The notes under the pieces were generated by a model. The model had not been told where the DNA came from. It ran no database searches and saw only the letters and a list, made by a program, of their open reading frames with translations. From positions 1 to 5,380 of the forward strand of contig JAEXAR010000005.1 of the NCBI GenBank assembly GCA_023394415.1: a stretch of 5,380 nt of DNA, written 5' to 3'. The position numbers and the translations under genes are program-made. Positions 1 to 5,380 of the stretch are shown piece by piece. Source of the DNA: Bacteroidota bacterium. Its GTDB lineage: Bacteria; Bacteroidota; Bacteroidia; Flavobacteriales; Weeksellaceae. Within the stretch, counting starts at the first letter, position 1, and every line of letters begins with the position of its first letter.

Positions 1-96
1 TACATTCACTATTACAACAATGATAGAATAAGACTCAATCTCAAAGGAAAGAGTCCGGTACAGTACCGAACTCTTTCCTTTGAAAATATTGTTTAA
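1..96 (+). CDS. IS3-family transposase (orfB), C-terminal fragment
   Basis: The frame is open from position 1 and ends at TAA (94-96), giving the last 31 residues of a protein that starts outside the window. The tail reads YIHYYNNDRIRLNLKGKSPV, followed by QYRTLSFENIV. The pattern YI-YYN--R----LKG-SPVQYR is the characteristic end of IS3-family orfB integrase-type transposases (rve core), just after the last catalytic Glu. The DDE residues themselves lie outside the window, so activity cannot be judged. The protein would catalyse excision and integration of its own element. The stop lies 3 bases before the terminal inverted repeat, a usual arrangement in this family. The reading is confident despite the short length because several invariant positions agree. 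Confidence 0.85.
   Translation, partial: YIHYYNNDRIRLNLKGKSPVQYRTLSFENIV
41..83. repeat. Long inverted repeat (hairpin) inside the IS3 transposase 3' end
   Basis: The arms 41-54 (TCAAAGGAAAGAGT) and 70-83 (ACTCTTTCCTTTGA) are perfect reverse complements over 14 bp. After one mismatch (C55/A69) the stem continues as CGGTAC (56-61) and GTACCG (63-68) around a single central base. This gives 20 potential pairs in 43 bases. The repeat lies wholly within coding sequence, over the conserved LKGKSPVQYRT codons. The bases that follow on the + strand (AAAATATTG) are not a clean T-run, so it is not a textbook terminator. It could still slow or stop transcription leaving the IS, or mask RNA. The structure is plain in the sequence; its function is inference. 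Confidence 0.85.
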
Positions 97-99
97 TTT

Positions 100-124
100 T
101 GTCTAAACTTTTGGGTGCAGTCCA
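100..124. repeat. Terminal inverted repeat (right end) of the IS3-family element
   Basis: This is the outermost 25 bases of the left-hand insertion sequence, ending CA on the + strand. On the minus strand it begins TGGACTGCACCCAAAAG, which resembles IS150-group ends. The matching left end is outside the window, so it is identified by position just after the transposase stop and by resemblance. Bases 109-127 also form a small hairpin (TTTTGG with CCAAAA), which I take to be incidental. Confidence 0.7.
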
Positions 125-127
125 AAA

Positions 128-145
128 TGTCGGGGCGTTTTTTTT
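128..145 (+). terminator. Probable right half of a Rho-independent terminator split by the IS3 element
   Basis: Directly beyond the IS end is TGTCGGGGCG (128-137) followed by eight Ts (138-145). This is the form of the 3' arm plus T-run of an intrinsic terminator for + strand transcription. The complementary arm CGCCCCGACA is not found upstream, where the IS now sits. The simplest explanation is that the IS entered the loop of a terminator that once lay between the minus-strand gene at 164-469 and a gene off the left edge. Read on the minus strand, the A-run plus CGCCCCGACA would be the first arm of the same hairpin. This is inference until the left flank of the IS is seen. Confidence 0.4.
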
Positions 146-175
146 ATGATCTAAATTTATTTTTTATGATTTAAA
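141..175. repeat. Short direct repeat beside the 3' end of the Mpo1-like gene
   Basis: TTTTTATGATCTAAA (141-155) and TTTTTATGATTTAAA (161-175) match at 14 of 15 bases, with a 20-base period. The second copy covers the stop codon and last codons of the Mpo1-like gene, so the first is a near copy of that gene's extreme 3' end. It is probably a local slippage duplication in AT-rich DNA. Confidence 0.6.
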
Positions 176-469
176 ACTTACTTTTCCTGTTAGTAAATCG
201 AAAAACATTTTGAATTCCGAAATCAACCACCATAAAGGTTTTCTGAAAGATTGTCGTTCCGTATTTTCAAATATAAACCTTCCAAGTAGCGTGAAAATCA
301 AAAGAAATATAGGAACATACCACAAGAAACGTTCTTTACCACTAATAATAGTATAAACTAAAGCTATTATTGAGAAAATTACGCCTGCGAAATGAAATAT
401 TCTTGTACCTAATTTTTGATGTTCGGAAAGGAAATTTTTGTAAAAACTTCTGAAATTATTGGTTTTCAT
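164..469 (-). CDS. Mpo1-like (DUF962) small membrane protein
   Basis: This 101-residue protein has the layout of the DUF962/Mpo1-like family. It begins with an FYKNFLSEHQKLGTRIFHF segment (residues 9-27), which holds the family's SEH and IHF-type histidines at H17 and H26. Two hydrophobic stretches follow (about 27-43 and 48-63), then FENTERQSFRKPLWWLISEFKM (about 67-88), matching the family's FFFE-N-PATF-P--S---DF-M block. Yeast Mpo1 is an iron-dependent dioxygenase that alpha-oxidises 2-hydroxy fatty acids; the bacterial relatives are mostly uncharacterised. As I recall the family, a His precedes the FFFE motif; here it is Arg64 (GRFIFE), so a metal ligand may be missing. The ATG at 467-469 has no Shine-Dalgarno sequence. 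The gene lies 88 bp downstream of the permease on the same strand and may share its transcript. Family call good; function unproven. Confidence 0.75.
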   Translation of the reverse strand: MKTNNFRSFYKNFLSEHQKLGTRIFHFAGVIFSIIALVYTIISGKERFLWYVPIFLLIFTLLGRFIFENTERQSFRKPLWWLISEFKMFFDLLTGKVSFKS

Positions 470-474
470 ATTGT

Positions 475-503
475 CAAATTCTATTTGTTGATATTATTTC
501 AAA
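475..503 (-). promoter_or_regulatory. Weak promoter candidate for the Mpo1-like gene
   Basis: On the minus strand the gap between the permease and the Mpo1-like gene contains TTTG (500-503), 16 bases, then TAGAATTTG (475-483). This resembles the Bacteroidota TTG / TAnnTTTG promoter with one extra base in the -7 box. It sits only 5 bases before the ATG, so transcription would begin at or next to the start codon. It may be chance in AT-rich DNA; read-through from the permease is an equally good explanation. Confidence 0.25.
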
Positions 504-557
504 CCGCATTCCAGAGTGAAAAAAAGTGGTAATTCTGAAACTAAATGTAAAAATCTT

Positions 558-2243
558 CTAATTTAAGTCACCGTTCAAATCCTTTTCAAGTTTACTGTGT
601 TTCATTCCGTACCAGAAATAAATAATTAATCCTATTGCGAACCAAAGCCCAAACCAGAACCAATTATTGTGTGTCATTCCGGTTAAAAGATAAAGACAGG
701 AAGACAGTCCGAGTAATGGAATTAAATTTAAATTTTTGGTAAATGAAAAATACACCAACACAAAATTGATCAGGATGAAAACCGTTACCGAAAGTCTGAA
801 TTCTCCTTCAGAAGGATCTTGCCAATCTAATAAATTATGAAAAAATTCAGGTTGCCAAAAGTAAAAACCTATCAGTCCAACAATAAATAAAACCGGAAAA
901 ATGTATTTTGAATTGATATAAGGCAAATGGAAACGGCCTTTTAGCTTTTCTTTTTGTGGCATTAATAAAATTCCACCATTTACCAAAACAAATGCGAAGA
1001 TGGTTCCGATACTTGTAAAATCAAGAATAAAAGATTTATCGGTGAATAAAATCGGTAAACCAACTGCAATCCCTGTAACAATTGTTGCAAAGGAAGGGGT
1101 TTTGTATTTTGGATGTATTTGAGAAAACTTCTTTGGCATTAATCCGTCTCTGCTCATAGCATACCAAATTCTTGGTTGTCCCATTTGAAAAACCAGTAAA
1201 ACGGTGGTAATGGCAACAATGGCTGTAACAGAAACGACAAATTCCATCCAAGGAAGATTTCCGTTTTCCGGCGCAAAGATAAATGCTAAAGGATCACCGA
1301 TACCTTCAAATTTACGGTAATCTACAATCCCTGTAAGGATTAGGGTGAGTGCAATGTAAATTACGGTACTTAAAACCAGTGAAATAATCATTCCTCGCGG
1401 TAGATTTTTCTGTGGATTTTTGGTTTCTTCAGACAAGACACTCAATGCATCAAAGCCAATATAAGCAAAAAATACTCCCGAAACAGCTGCCATAACTCCT
1501 GAAAAACCGTTAGGCATAAAGCTTTTTGCACCTTCTGCATTTACTGGGGTCCAGTTGTCTGCATTCACATACGCAACGCCAACTCCAATGATTAGAAAGA
1601 TTACTGCCAATTTTAGGATAACCAATAAATTGTTGAAGTTTTTACTTTCTTTCACACCAATATAAACCAAAGCTGTAATTAATCCATTGATGATTAAAGC
1701 AGGAATATCAACAATAAACTTTAAACCACCGATAACGGGAGCAGATTTCCAGGCATTGATGAGTTCGGCATTTTCTGAACCGCCTTCAAAAGCTTTTTTG
1801 GCTTCAGGATAACTGGTAGAAAGAAAATCGGGAATATGAAAGCCTAATCTTTCAACAAAACTGGTAAAATAATCAGACCAAGAAAAAGCCACATAAATAT
1901 TCCCAAAAGAATATTCCATAATTAAAGCCCAACCAATAATCCAGGCAATTAATTCTCCAAAACTGGCGTAAGCATAAGTGTAAGCGCTTCCTGCAGTTGG
2001 GATTCTGCTGGCAAATTCCGCATAGGAAAGCGCCGTAAATCCACACGCAATTCCGCAAATGATATAAAGTGAAATAACTCCGGGTCCACCTCTGAAAATA
2101 GCCTCCCCAAGACTGCTGAAGCTTCCGGCACCGATAATGGCGGCAAGTCCAAAAAATACAATATCCCAAACACCTAAAACTCTGTTAAGGCTTGTAGAAT
2201 GGTCGTTTTCGTTATATTTTTTTCTTCTGAAAAGTTGGCTCAT
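558..2243 (-). CDS. APC-superfamily amino acid permease (cationic amino acid transporter-like)
   Basis: A 561-residue inner-membrane transporter with about 14 hydrophobic segments, resembling the CAT-like branch of the amino acid-polyamine-organocation superfamily. Hallmarks are GLAAIIGAGSF in TM1 (residues 32-42; the family's substrate-binding G-G motif, usually GAGIF), YAEFASRIPTAGSAYTYAY (74-92), GELIAWIIGWALIMEY (96-111), and FAYIGFDALSVLSEETKNPQ (259-278), which is the TM6 region and following loop. A hydrophilic loop at about 130-172 separates TM3 from the next segment. The last four hydrophobic segments give the 14-helix form rather than the 12-helix form. It probably imports or exchanges amino acids; the substrate cannot be told from sequence. 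The ATG at 2241-2243 has a basic N-terminus (LFRRKKY) and no Shine-Dalgarno sequence. A promoter candidate lies 28 bases upstream. The frame is intact and full length. Confidence 0.9.
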   Translation of the reverse strand: MSQLFRRKKYNENDHSTSLNRVLGVWDIVFFGLAAIIGAGSFSSLGEAIFRGGPGVISLYIICGIACGFTALSYAEFASRIPTAGSAYTYAYASFGELIAWIIGWALIMEYSFGNIYVAFSWSDYFTSFVERLGFHIPDFLSTSYPEAKKAFEGGSENAELINAWKSAPVIGGLKFIVDIPALIINGLITALVYIGVKESKNFNNLLVILKLAVIFLIIGVGVAYVNADNWTPVNAEGAKSFMPNGFSGVMAAVSGVFFAYIGFDALSVLSEETKNPQKNLPRGMIISLVLSTVIYIALTLILTGIVDYRKFEGIGDPLAFIFAPENGNLPWMEFVVSVTAIVAITTVLLVFQMGQPRIWYAMSRDGLMPKKFSQIHPKYKTPSFATIVTGIAVGLPILFTDKSFILDFTSIGTIFAFVLVNGGILLMPQKEKLKGRFHLPYINSKYIFPVLFIVGLIGFYFWQPEFFHNLLDWQDPSEGEFRLSVTVFILINFVLVYFSFTKNLNLIPLLGLSSCLYLLTGMTHNNWFWFGLWFAIGLIIYFWYGMKHSKLEKDLNGDLN

Positions 2244-2270
2244 TTATTGTTGATCGTGGTTAACATAAAA

Positions 2271-2304
2271 CAAAAGTAATTATTTTTTATAATTAATTAC
2301 TAAA
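2271..2304 (-). promoter_or_regulatory. Promoter candidate for the permease gene
   Basis: On the minus strand TACTTTTG (2271-2278) matches the Bacteroidota -7 consensus TAnnTTTG exactly. A weak -33 element, TTTAG (2300-2304), stands 21 bases upstream in place of TTTG. The predicted leader is about 20-25 nt. It lies back to back with the promoter for the + strand gene. Confidence 0.55.
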
Positions 2305-2305
2305 A

Positions 2306-2338
2306 TTGCCGTTTTAGAAAGAAAATCTGTAACTTTTG
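2306..2338 (+). promoter_or_regulatory. Promoter candidate for the exported repeat protein
   Basis: TTG (2306-2308), a 21-base spacer and TAACTTTTG (2330-2338) fit the Bacteroidota TTG / TAnnTTTG promoter, with one extra base inside the -7 box. Transcription would begin at about 2343-2347, leaving a leader of only about 10 nt. No Shine-Dalgarno sequence precedes the ATG at 2356, which is normal in this phylum. Confidence 0.5.
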
Positions 2339-2355
2339 CCCCTTACAATTTATAT

Positions 2356-5343
2356 ATGATTAAGAAATTTAATTTCTTTTTTATTTTTTTCATTACAATT
2401 CAGTTTTCTGCCCAAACGAATCAGCATATTCTGAATTCAAGTGATGGCTCTCTGCTTAAAGATATAGTGTATTATTGCACGGGAGAGACCTTTAATTTAA
2501 ATGTTAATGCACAGGCTACATCTACGGGTGATTATAGTGTTTCGAAGGATGTATCCTCTAAATTTGGATTTAATGCAGGGACCAATAATATTACCTTCAG
2601 TAATACAGGTTCCAATTTTAACAAATTCAGTACGCCAATTCCTATAGGATTTAGCTTTAGTTTTTATGGCCAAACTTATACACACGTTGTAGTCGGCAAT
2701 AATGGAAGGCTTGTTTTTACAGATAGCCCGGAACTTAATAACCTTTCTGATAACAGTGTTTATATTGACCGTACATTTGCAGGAGATCCTTTATTTTCTC
2801 CTGTACATTCAATACTTCCTTCTTCTAATTATAATAAAGTTTATGTTGCGGATGGGAATAAAACGCTTAATCTTGCCCAAATTTTCTTCGCCTACACCGA
2901 TCTTTACAAATCAACAACTACAGCAACGGAATATAAGTATCGAACAGGAACTTTTGATGGCGTAGATGGATTGTTGATTTCTTATGAAAAAGAAATTCAG
3001 AATGGCTCTGGAGGTTTTTCCGGTACTTTCTTTTACAGTTATGTTTTATTATTAAAGGACGGAAGAATTGTCATTTATGTCAATAATAAAACTGAAGACA
3101 GATACAATGCTTTGCTTGGGATACAAAATGAAACGGCTACAAAATTTAAAGTTGCAGGTCCACATAGTACAGTGGGTTATGATTATAATAATGGTAAATG
3201 GAAAAGTGAAGGTGTAGCATGGGTTTTCACACCGAACCAAAATCTGACTCCAAAAGTGGATTGGTTTGTAGATGGTTTACAGAAAAGTAGCGGAACAAGC
3301 TTCACCTACAATCCTGTAAATGCACAGGAAAAGCTATCTGTTGATATAAAGTATTTTGATGATGCCAATTTGCAAGTAGGAAATACAGAAACCAGCTCTT
3401 CCATTTTTAAACAAATTAAACTACCAGTTATTACAAAAACAGTTGATAACTGCAATGTCCTCATCAAAATTACAGATGATACTTACGATTCTTCTTTAAA
3501 ATATGTTTGGTATAAAGTAGGAGTTTCAACCCCTTTATATACGGATAGCAGAAAAGAAATTTATTTAAGTAGAGTTACGGATGCAGCAGGAGATTTTTAC
3601 GTGAAGGTGTTGAAACCAGATGGTACTTTCTGTTCGGTTTCTGAAAGCAATATCATCAATTTCTCAAAAGAAAAATTGCCACAACCACTCAATTTTAACA
3701 CCCCAACAGTTTGTGATAACTCCACAAATCCGGCACAGAGCAAAACGGTTAATCTATACCAATTGATTTATCCAAAATATGATCCTGCTTCCGGTTTAGA
3801 ACCCTACAATGTTTATTTTTACGAAGGTTCTTCCAATATTTTGGTTACCAATCCCGAAAACTATGTCTTAAATGCCAACAGCATTGGGAGTTTGAGTTTT
3901 GCCGTAAAAGATGCTAATGATAATTTTTCTTGTATTACAGGAGGTTCTCCTGTTTATTTTATTTCGGTTACAGATAAAATAACACTTACCACGTGTTCAT
4001 CACTTCCGACTTATAATTTGAAAAATACTTTTGAGAAAGGATTTCCTTCATATTATAAATTTACCTATACTTATTCCGACGGAACTTCTGCCGGTGATGG
4101 TACTTCAGTAGATGTTACTAAAACGGTTAATGTTACAACATCGTTTACTGGTGCTACTTGTTCAGCCAATACCGAAATTAAATTTATTTCCGGAACGCAG
4201 ATTGTTGCGCCAAAAGTTCCGGTACAGGAAAGGTGCGCAGCAAGTAGAAATTCTATAATTAATTGGTTTGATTTAGCGTTTGTAAGAAACATTCTGGATC
4301 CAACCAATCAATATGATGTGAAATTTTACAGAAAAAGTGATAATTCTGAACTCTCTGTTGATAATAATGATGGTTCACAACTTAGCGGTACAGATTTCTG
4401 GACCGGTAGAACGGGAGATTATTTAATTTATGCCAAACTTTTCAATAAAAATGATTCTTCCTGTTTTGGACAGTCTGATGATATCATTTTGAGGGTATAT
4501 TTTAAGCCAAGAGTTAATACTAATCCAATTGTTCTTACCAATTGTACGGGGAATTCATTATTCAATCTCAATCAAAACGTATCTGATTTAACGGATGCTC
4601 CTTCTACCATCAATCCTAAAATTGAATATTACTCTGAAAATAATGTTTTGCTTATTTCGTCACAAATCACAACCTATGATGCTTCTCTCTTAGGCTTAAA
4701 ACCTTATATTAAAATCACTTATAATGTTGCTTGTAGTGATATTGTAAGATTTGATTTACAATACAATCCAAAACCTGCTTCCAAGATCAATCAAATAGCA
4801 GTTTGTGATGAAACGATTTATTCAGCAGATCAATTTAAAAATTTTGTTATCGATAATAATTCTCAATATATATTCTTTGAGAAAGATGGCGTTACACCTT
4901 TGCGTGCAAGTTTTAGCCTATCGAATCTTCCATTACTTGTTGAATTTTACGTTAAAAATAATACAACGGGATGTATTTCTGATTTGCAGACGGTCACTTT
5001 TGTAAAAGGAAGCACTTCAGCCTTATTGAAATTGCAGACAGATTATGAAATTTGTGATGCAACGCCAGATCAATTCGATGGCAAAACCATTTTTAATTTA
5101 GATTCTAAAAAATCGGACTACACTAATGTTTCCGGAGCAATATTTAAATACTTTAAAGATGAGGCTCGCACACAGGAAATTACTAATCCGACGAATTATA
5201 CTAATGATACGCCATTTAATCAAACCATTTATTTAAAAATTACAGTTCCAGGCTTTATTGATTATCCGTTTTTAATCATAACCTGTAATATTAGCAATTA
5301 TAAGCCTTTCAAAGAGGCTATCTCCAAAATATCTTCGATTTAG
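2356..5343 (+). CDS. Exported Cys-paired repeat protein (T9SS/gliding-motility adhesin type), 3' end truncated by an IS
   Basis: This is a large secreted or surface protein with a signal peptide (residues 1-19, MIKKF then a Phe/Ile-rich core, likely cleavage at FSA|Q). An N-terminal beta-rich domain (about 80-295) contains IPIGFSFSFYGQTYTHVVVG, a 'PFYG...NG' signature common in Bacteroidota surface proteins, and ends at GVAWVFTP. An Ig-like stretch follows (about 300-350). Then come seven degenerate units of about 80-103 residues, each opening with a Cys (366, 453, 547, 627, 730, 817, 900), often as VCD or ICD. The first six have a second Cys (426, 526, 602, 703, 793, 873), suggesting one disulfide per unit. 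Such proteins normally end in a type IX sorting domain (often type B, gliding-motility-associated). None is present: codons from about 966 are IS1595-family DNA read antisense, and TAG at 5341-5343 is accidental. The product is probably not surface-attached. Best treated as a disrupted gene; the adhesin role is inferred. Confidence 0.8.
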   Translation: MIKKFNFFFIFFITIQFSAQTNQHILNSSDGSLLKDIVYYCTGETFNLNVNAQATSTGDYSVSKDVSSKFGFNAGTNNITFSNTGSNFNKFSTPIPIGFSFSFYGQTYTHVVVGNNGRLVFTDSPELNNLSDNSVYIDRTFAGDPLFSPVHSILPSSNYNKVYVADGNKTLNLAQIFFAYTDLYKSTTTATEYKYRTGTFDGVDGLLISYEKEIQNGSGGFSGTFFYSYVLLLKDGRIVIYVNNKTEDRYNALLGIQNETATKFKVAGPHSTVGYDYNNGKWKSEGVAWVFTPNQNLTPKVDWFVDGLQKSSGTSFTYNPVNAQEKLSVDIKYFDDANLQVGNTETSSSIFKQIKLPVITKTVDNCNVLIKITDDTYDSSLKYVWYKVGVSTPLYTDSRKEIYLSRVTDAAGDFYVKVLKPDGTFCSVSESNIINFSKEKLPQPLNFNTPTVCDNSTNPAQSKTVNLYQLIYPKYDPASGLEPYNVYFYEGSSNILVTNPENYVLNANSIGSLSFAVKDANDNFSCITGGSPVYFISVTDKITLTTCSSLPTYNLKNTFEKGFPSYYKFTYTYSDGTSAGDGTSVDVTKTVNVTTSFTGATCSANTEIKFISGTQIVAPKVPVQERCAASRNSIINWFDLAFVRNILDPTNQYDVKFYRKSDNSELSVDNNDGSQLSGTDFWTGRTGDYLIYAKLFNKNDSSCFGQSDDIILRVYFKPRVNTNPIVLTNCTGNSLFNLNQNVSDLTDAPSTINPKIEYYSENNVLLISSQITTYDASLLGLKPYIKITYNVACSDIVRFDLQYNPKPASKINQIAVCDETIYSADQFKNFVIDNNSQYIFFEKDGVTPLRASFSLSNLPLLVEFYVKNNTTGCISDLQTVTFVKGSTSALLKLQTDYEICDATPDQFDGKTIFNLDSKKSDYTNVSGAIFKYFKDEARTQEITNPTNYTNDTPFNQTIYLKITVPGFIDYPFLIITCNISNYKPFKEAISKISSI

Positions 5344-5380
5344 CTTGTAGATGAATTCGTTGAGATAGAGTTGAAGATAC
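5251..5380 (-). mobile_element. End of an IS1595-family (ISXO2-like) insertion sequence
   Basis: From about 5251 to the window edge the DNA belongs to an insertion sequence whose transposase is read on the minus strand toward the surface-protein gene. The boundary is placed at GGCTTTATTGATTATCCG (5251-5268), just outside the transposase stop, because repeat-protein character ends at ...IYLKITVP there. The true end could be anywhere within about 5241-5260, since the other terminal repeat is not visible. IS1595-family elements usually make 8-bp target duplications; with this boundary the copy here would be CAGTTCCA (5243-5250). Confidence 0.7.
5272..5380 (-). CDS. IS1595-family transposase, C-terminal fragment
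   Basis: The minus strand is open from the window edge to TAA (complement of 5272-5274) and gives 35 complete codons. The key stretch is YLNEFIYKLNRRYFGDSLFE, followed by RLIIANITGYD. The pattern YLNEF-Y--NRR-F---LF-RL is the typical C-terminus of ISXO2-like DDE transposases of the IS1595 family, downstream of the catalytic core. The rest of the protein lies beyond the right edge, so completeness and activity cannot be judged. It runs convergent to the truncated surface-protein gene and overlaps the last ~24 codons of that frame on the opposite strand. That overlap is a product of the insertion, not a natural gene arrangement. Confidence 0.8.
   Translation of the reverse strand, partial: YLQLYLNEFIYKLNRRYFGDSLFERLIIANITGYD

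Larger units (their letters stand above)
1..124 (+). mobile_element. Right end of an IS3-family (IS150-like) insertion sequence
   Basis: This segment is the 3' portion of an insertion sequence that continues off the left edge of the window. It holds the last codons of an orfB-type transposase (1-96), a 3-base gap, and a terminal repeat at 100-124. Read on the minus strand, that repeat starts TGGACTGCACCC and continues CAAAAGTTTAGACA. From memory, IS3/IS150-group ends have the form TG-A-CTG-CCCC-AAAAGTT, and IS3-family ends finish in CA-3', as here at 123-124. A 3-4 bp target duplication would begin at 125 (AAA or AAAT), but its partner lies outside the window. The family call rests on two agreeing signals, the protein tail and the repeat. 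The exact outer boundary is good to a few bases. Confidence 0.8.

Noticed and set aside
41..90. Intrinsic terminator between convergent genes
   Set aside because: The hairpin is inside the IS3 transposase coding frame and lacks a continuous T-run on either strand, so I list it as an inverted repeat only.
504..557. Terminator after the permease gene
   Set aside because: The only pairing is a weak CAGA/TCTG-type stem around a T-run; no GC-rich stem is followed by Ts on the minus strand.
1036..1251. 71-residue open frame on the minus strand
   Set aside because: It lies wholly inside the permease gene in another frame, has no recognisable domain and is Cys/aromatic-rich in the way shadow frames usually are. 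The frames at 1873-2169 and 1949-2173 are rejected for the same reason.
2702..2965. Open frames overlapping the exported protein (2497-2685, 2702-2965, 3052-3240, 4071-4307, 4805-5005)
   Set aside because: All lie within the real gene, in other frames or on the opposite strand, without promoters, domains or independent support.
5251..5343. Natural C-terminus of the surface protein
   Set aside because: The complementary strand over the same bases encodes conserved transposase residues (YLNEF, NRRYFG, LFERL), which explains the DNA better than a protein tail.
1..5380. Composite transposon bounded by the two insertion sequences
   Set aside because: The two ends belong to different IS families (IS3 and IS1595), so they cannot act as a matched pair, and the genes between them look like ordinary chromosomal genes rather than cargo.
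1..5380. CRISPR array, tRNA/rRNA, riboswitch or defence system
   Set aside because: I saw no regularly spaced repeats, no tRNA-like cloverleaf, and no protein with nuclease, methylase, helicase or toxin motifs apart from the two transposase tails.

Overview
The window looks like chromosomal DNA from a Bacteroidota bacterium, most likely a flavobacterium of the Chryseobacterium/Elizabethkingia type. The evidence is AT-rich DNA, no Shine-Dalgarno sequences before any start, TTG/TAnnTTTG-type promoters, a Bacteroidota-style signal peptide ending in FSAQ, and a large Cys-paired repeat protein of the type IX secretion / gliding-motility kind. The genus is an inference.

Layout: positions 1-124 are the right end of an IS3-family (IS150-like) insertion sequence. 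They hold the last 31 codons of its transposase on the + strand, with a long inverted repeat inside the coding sequence, followed by the terminal inverted repeat. Just outside the IS, at 128-145, is a GC-rich arm plus T-run that looks like half of a Rho-independent terminator. Two minus-strand genes follow: a 101-aa Mpo1-like (DUF962) membrane protein (164-469) and, upstream of it, a 561-aa APC-superfamily amino acid permease (558-2243). A 112-bp divergent intergenic region (2244-2355) carries back-to-back promoter candidates. From 2356 a large exported repeat protein runs on the + strand.

That large gene does not end naturally. From about 5251 the sequence belongs to another insertion sequence: the minus strand at 5272-5380 encodes the last 35 residues of an IS1595-family (ISXO2-like) transposase. 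The last ~30 codons of the 995-codon frame are IS DNA read antisense, and any C-terminal type IX sorting domain has been cut off.

The window is therefore about 5.1 kb of ordinary housekeeping and surface-protein DNA between two unrelated insertion sequences. The permease and Mpo1-like genes may be co-transcribed (88-bp gap), but nothing ties their functions together. I see no defence system, CRISPR array, RNA gene or new multi-gene system. The points of interest are the two IS junctions, the truncated surface protein and an apparent His-to-Arg change in the Mpo1-like protein.
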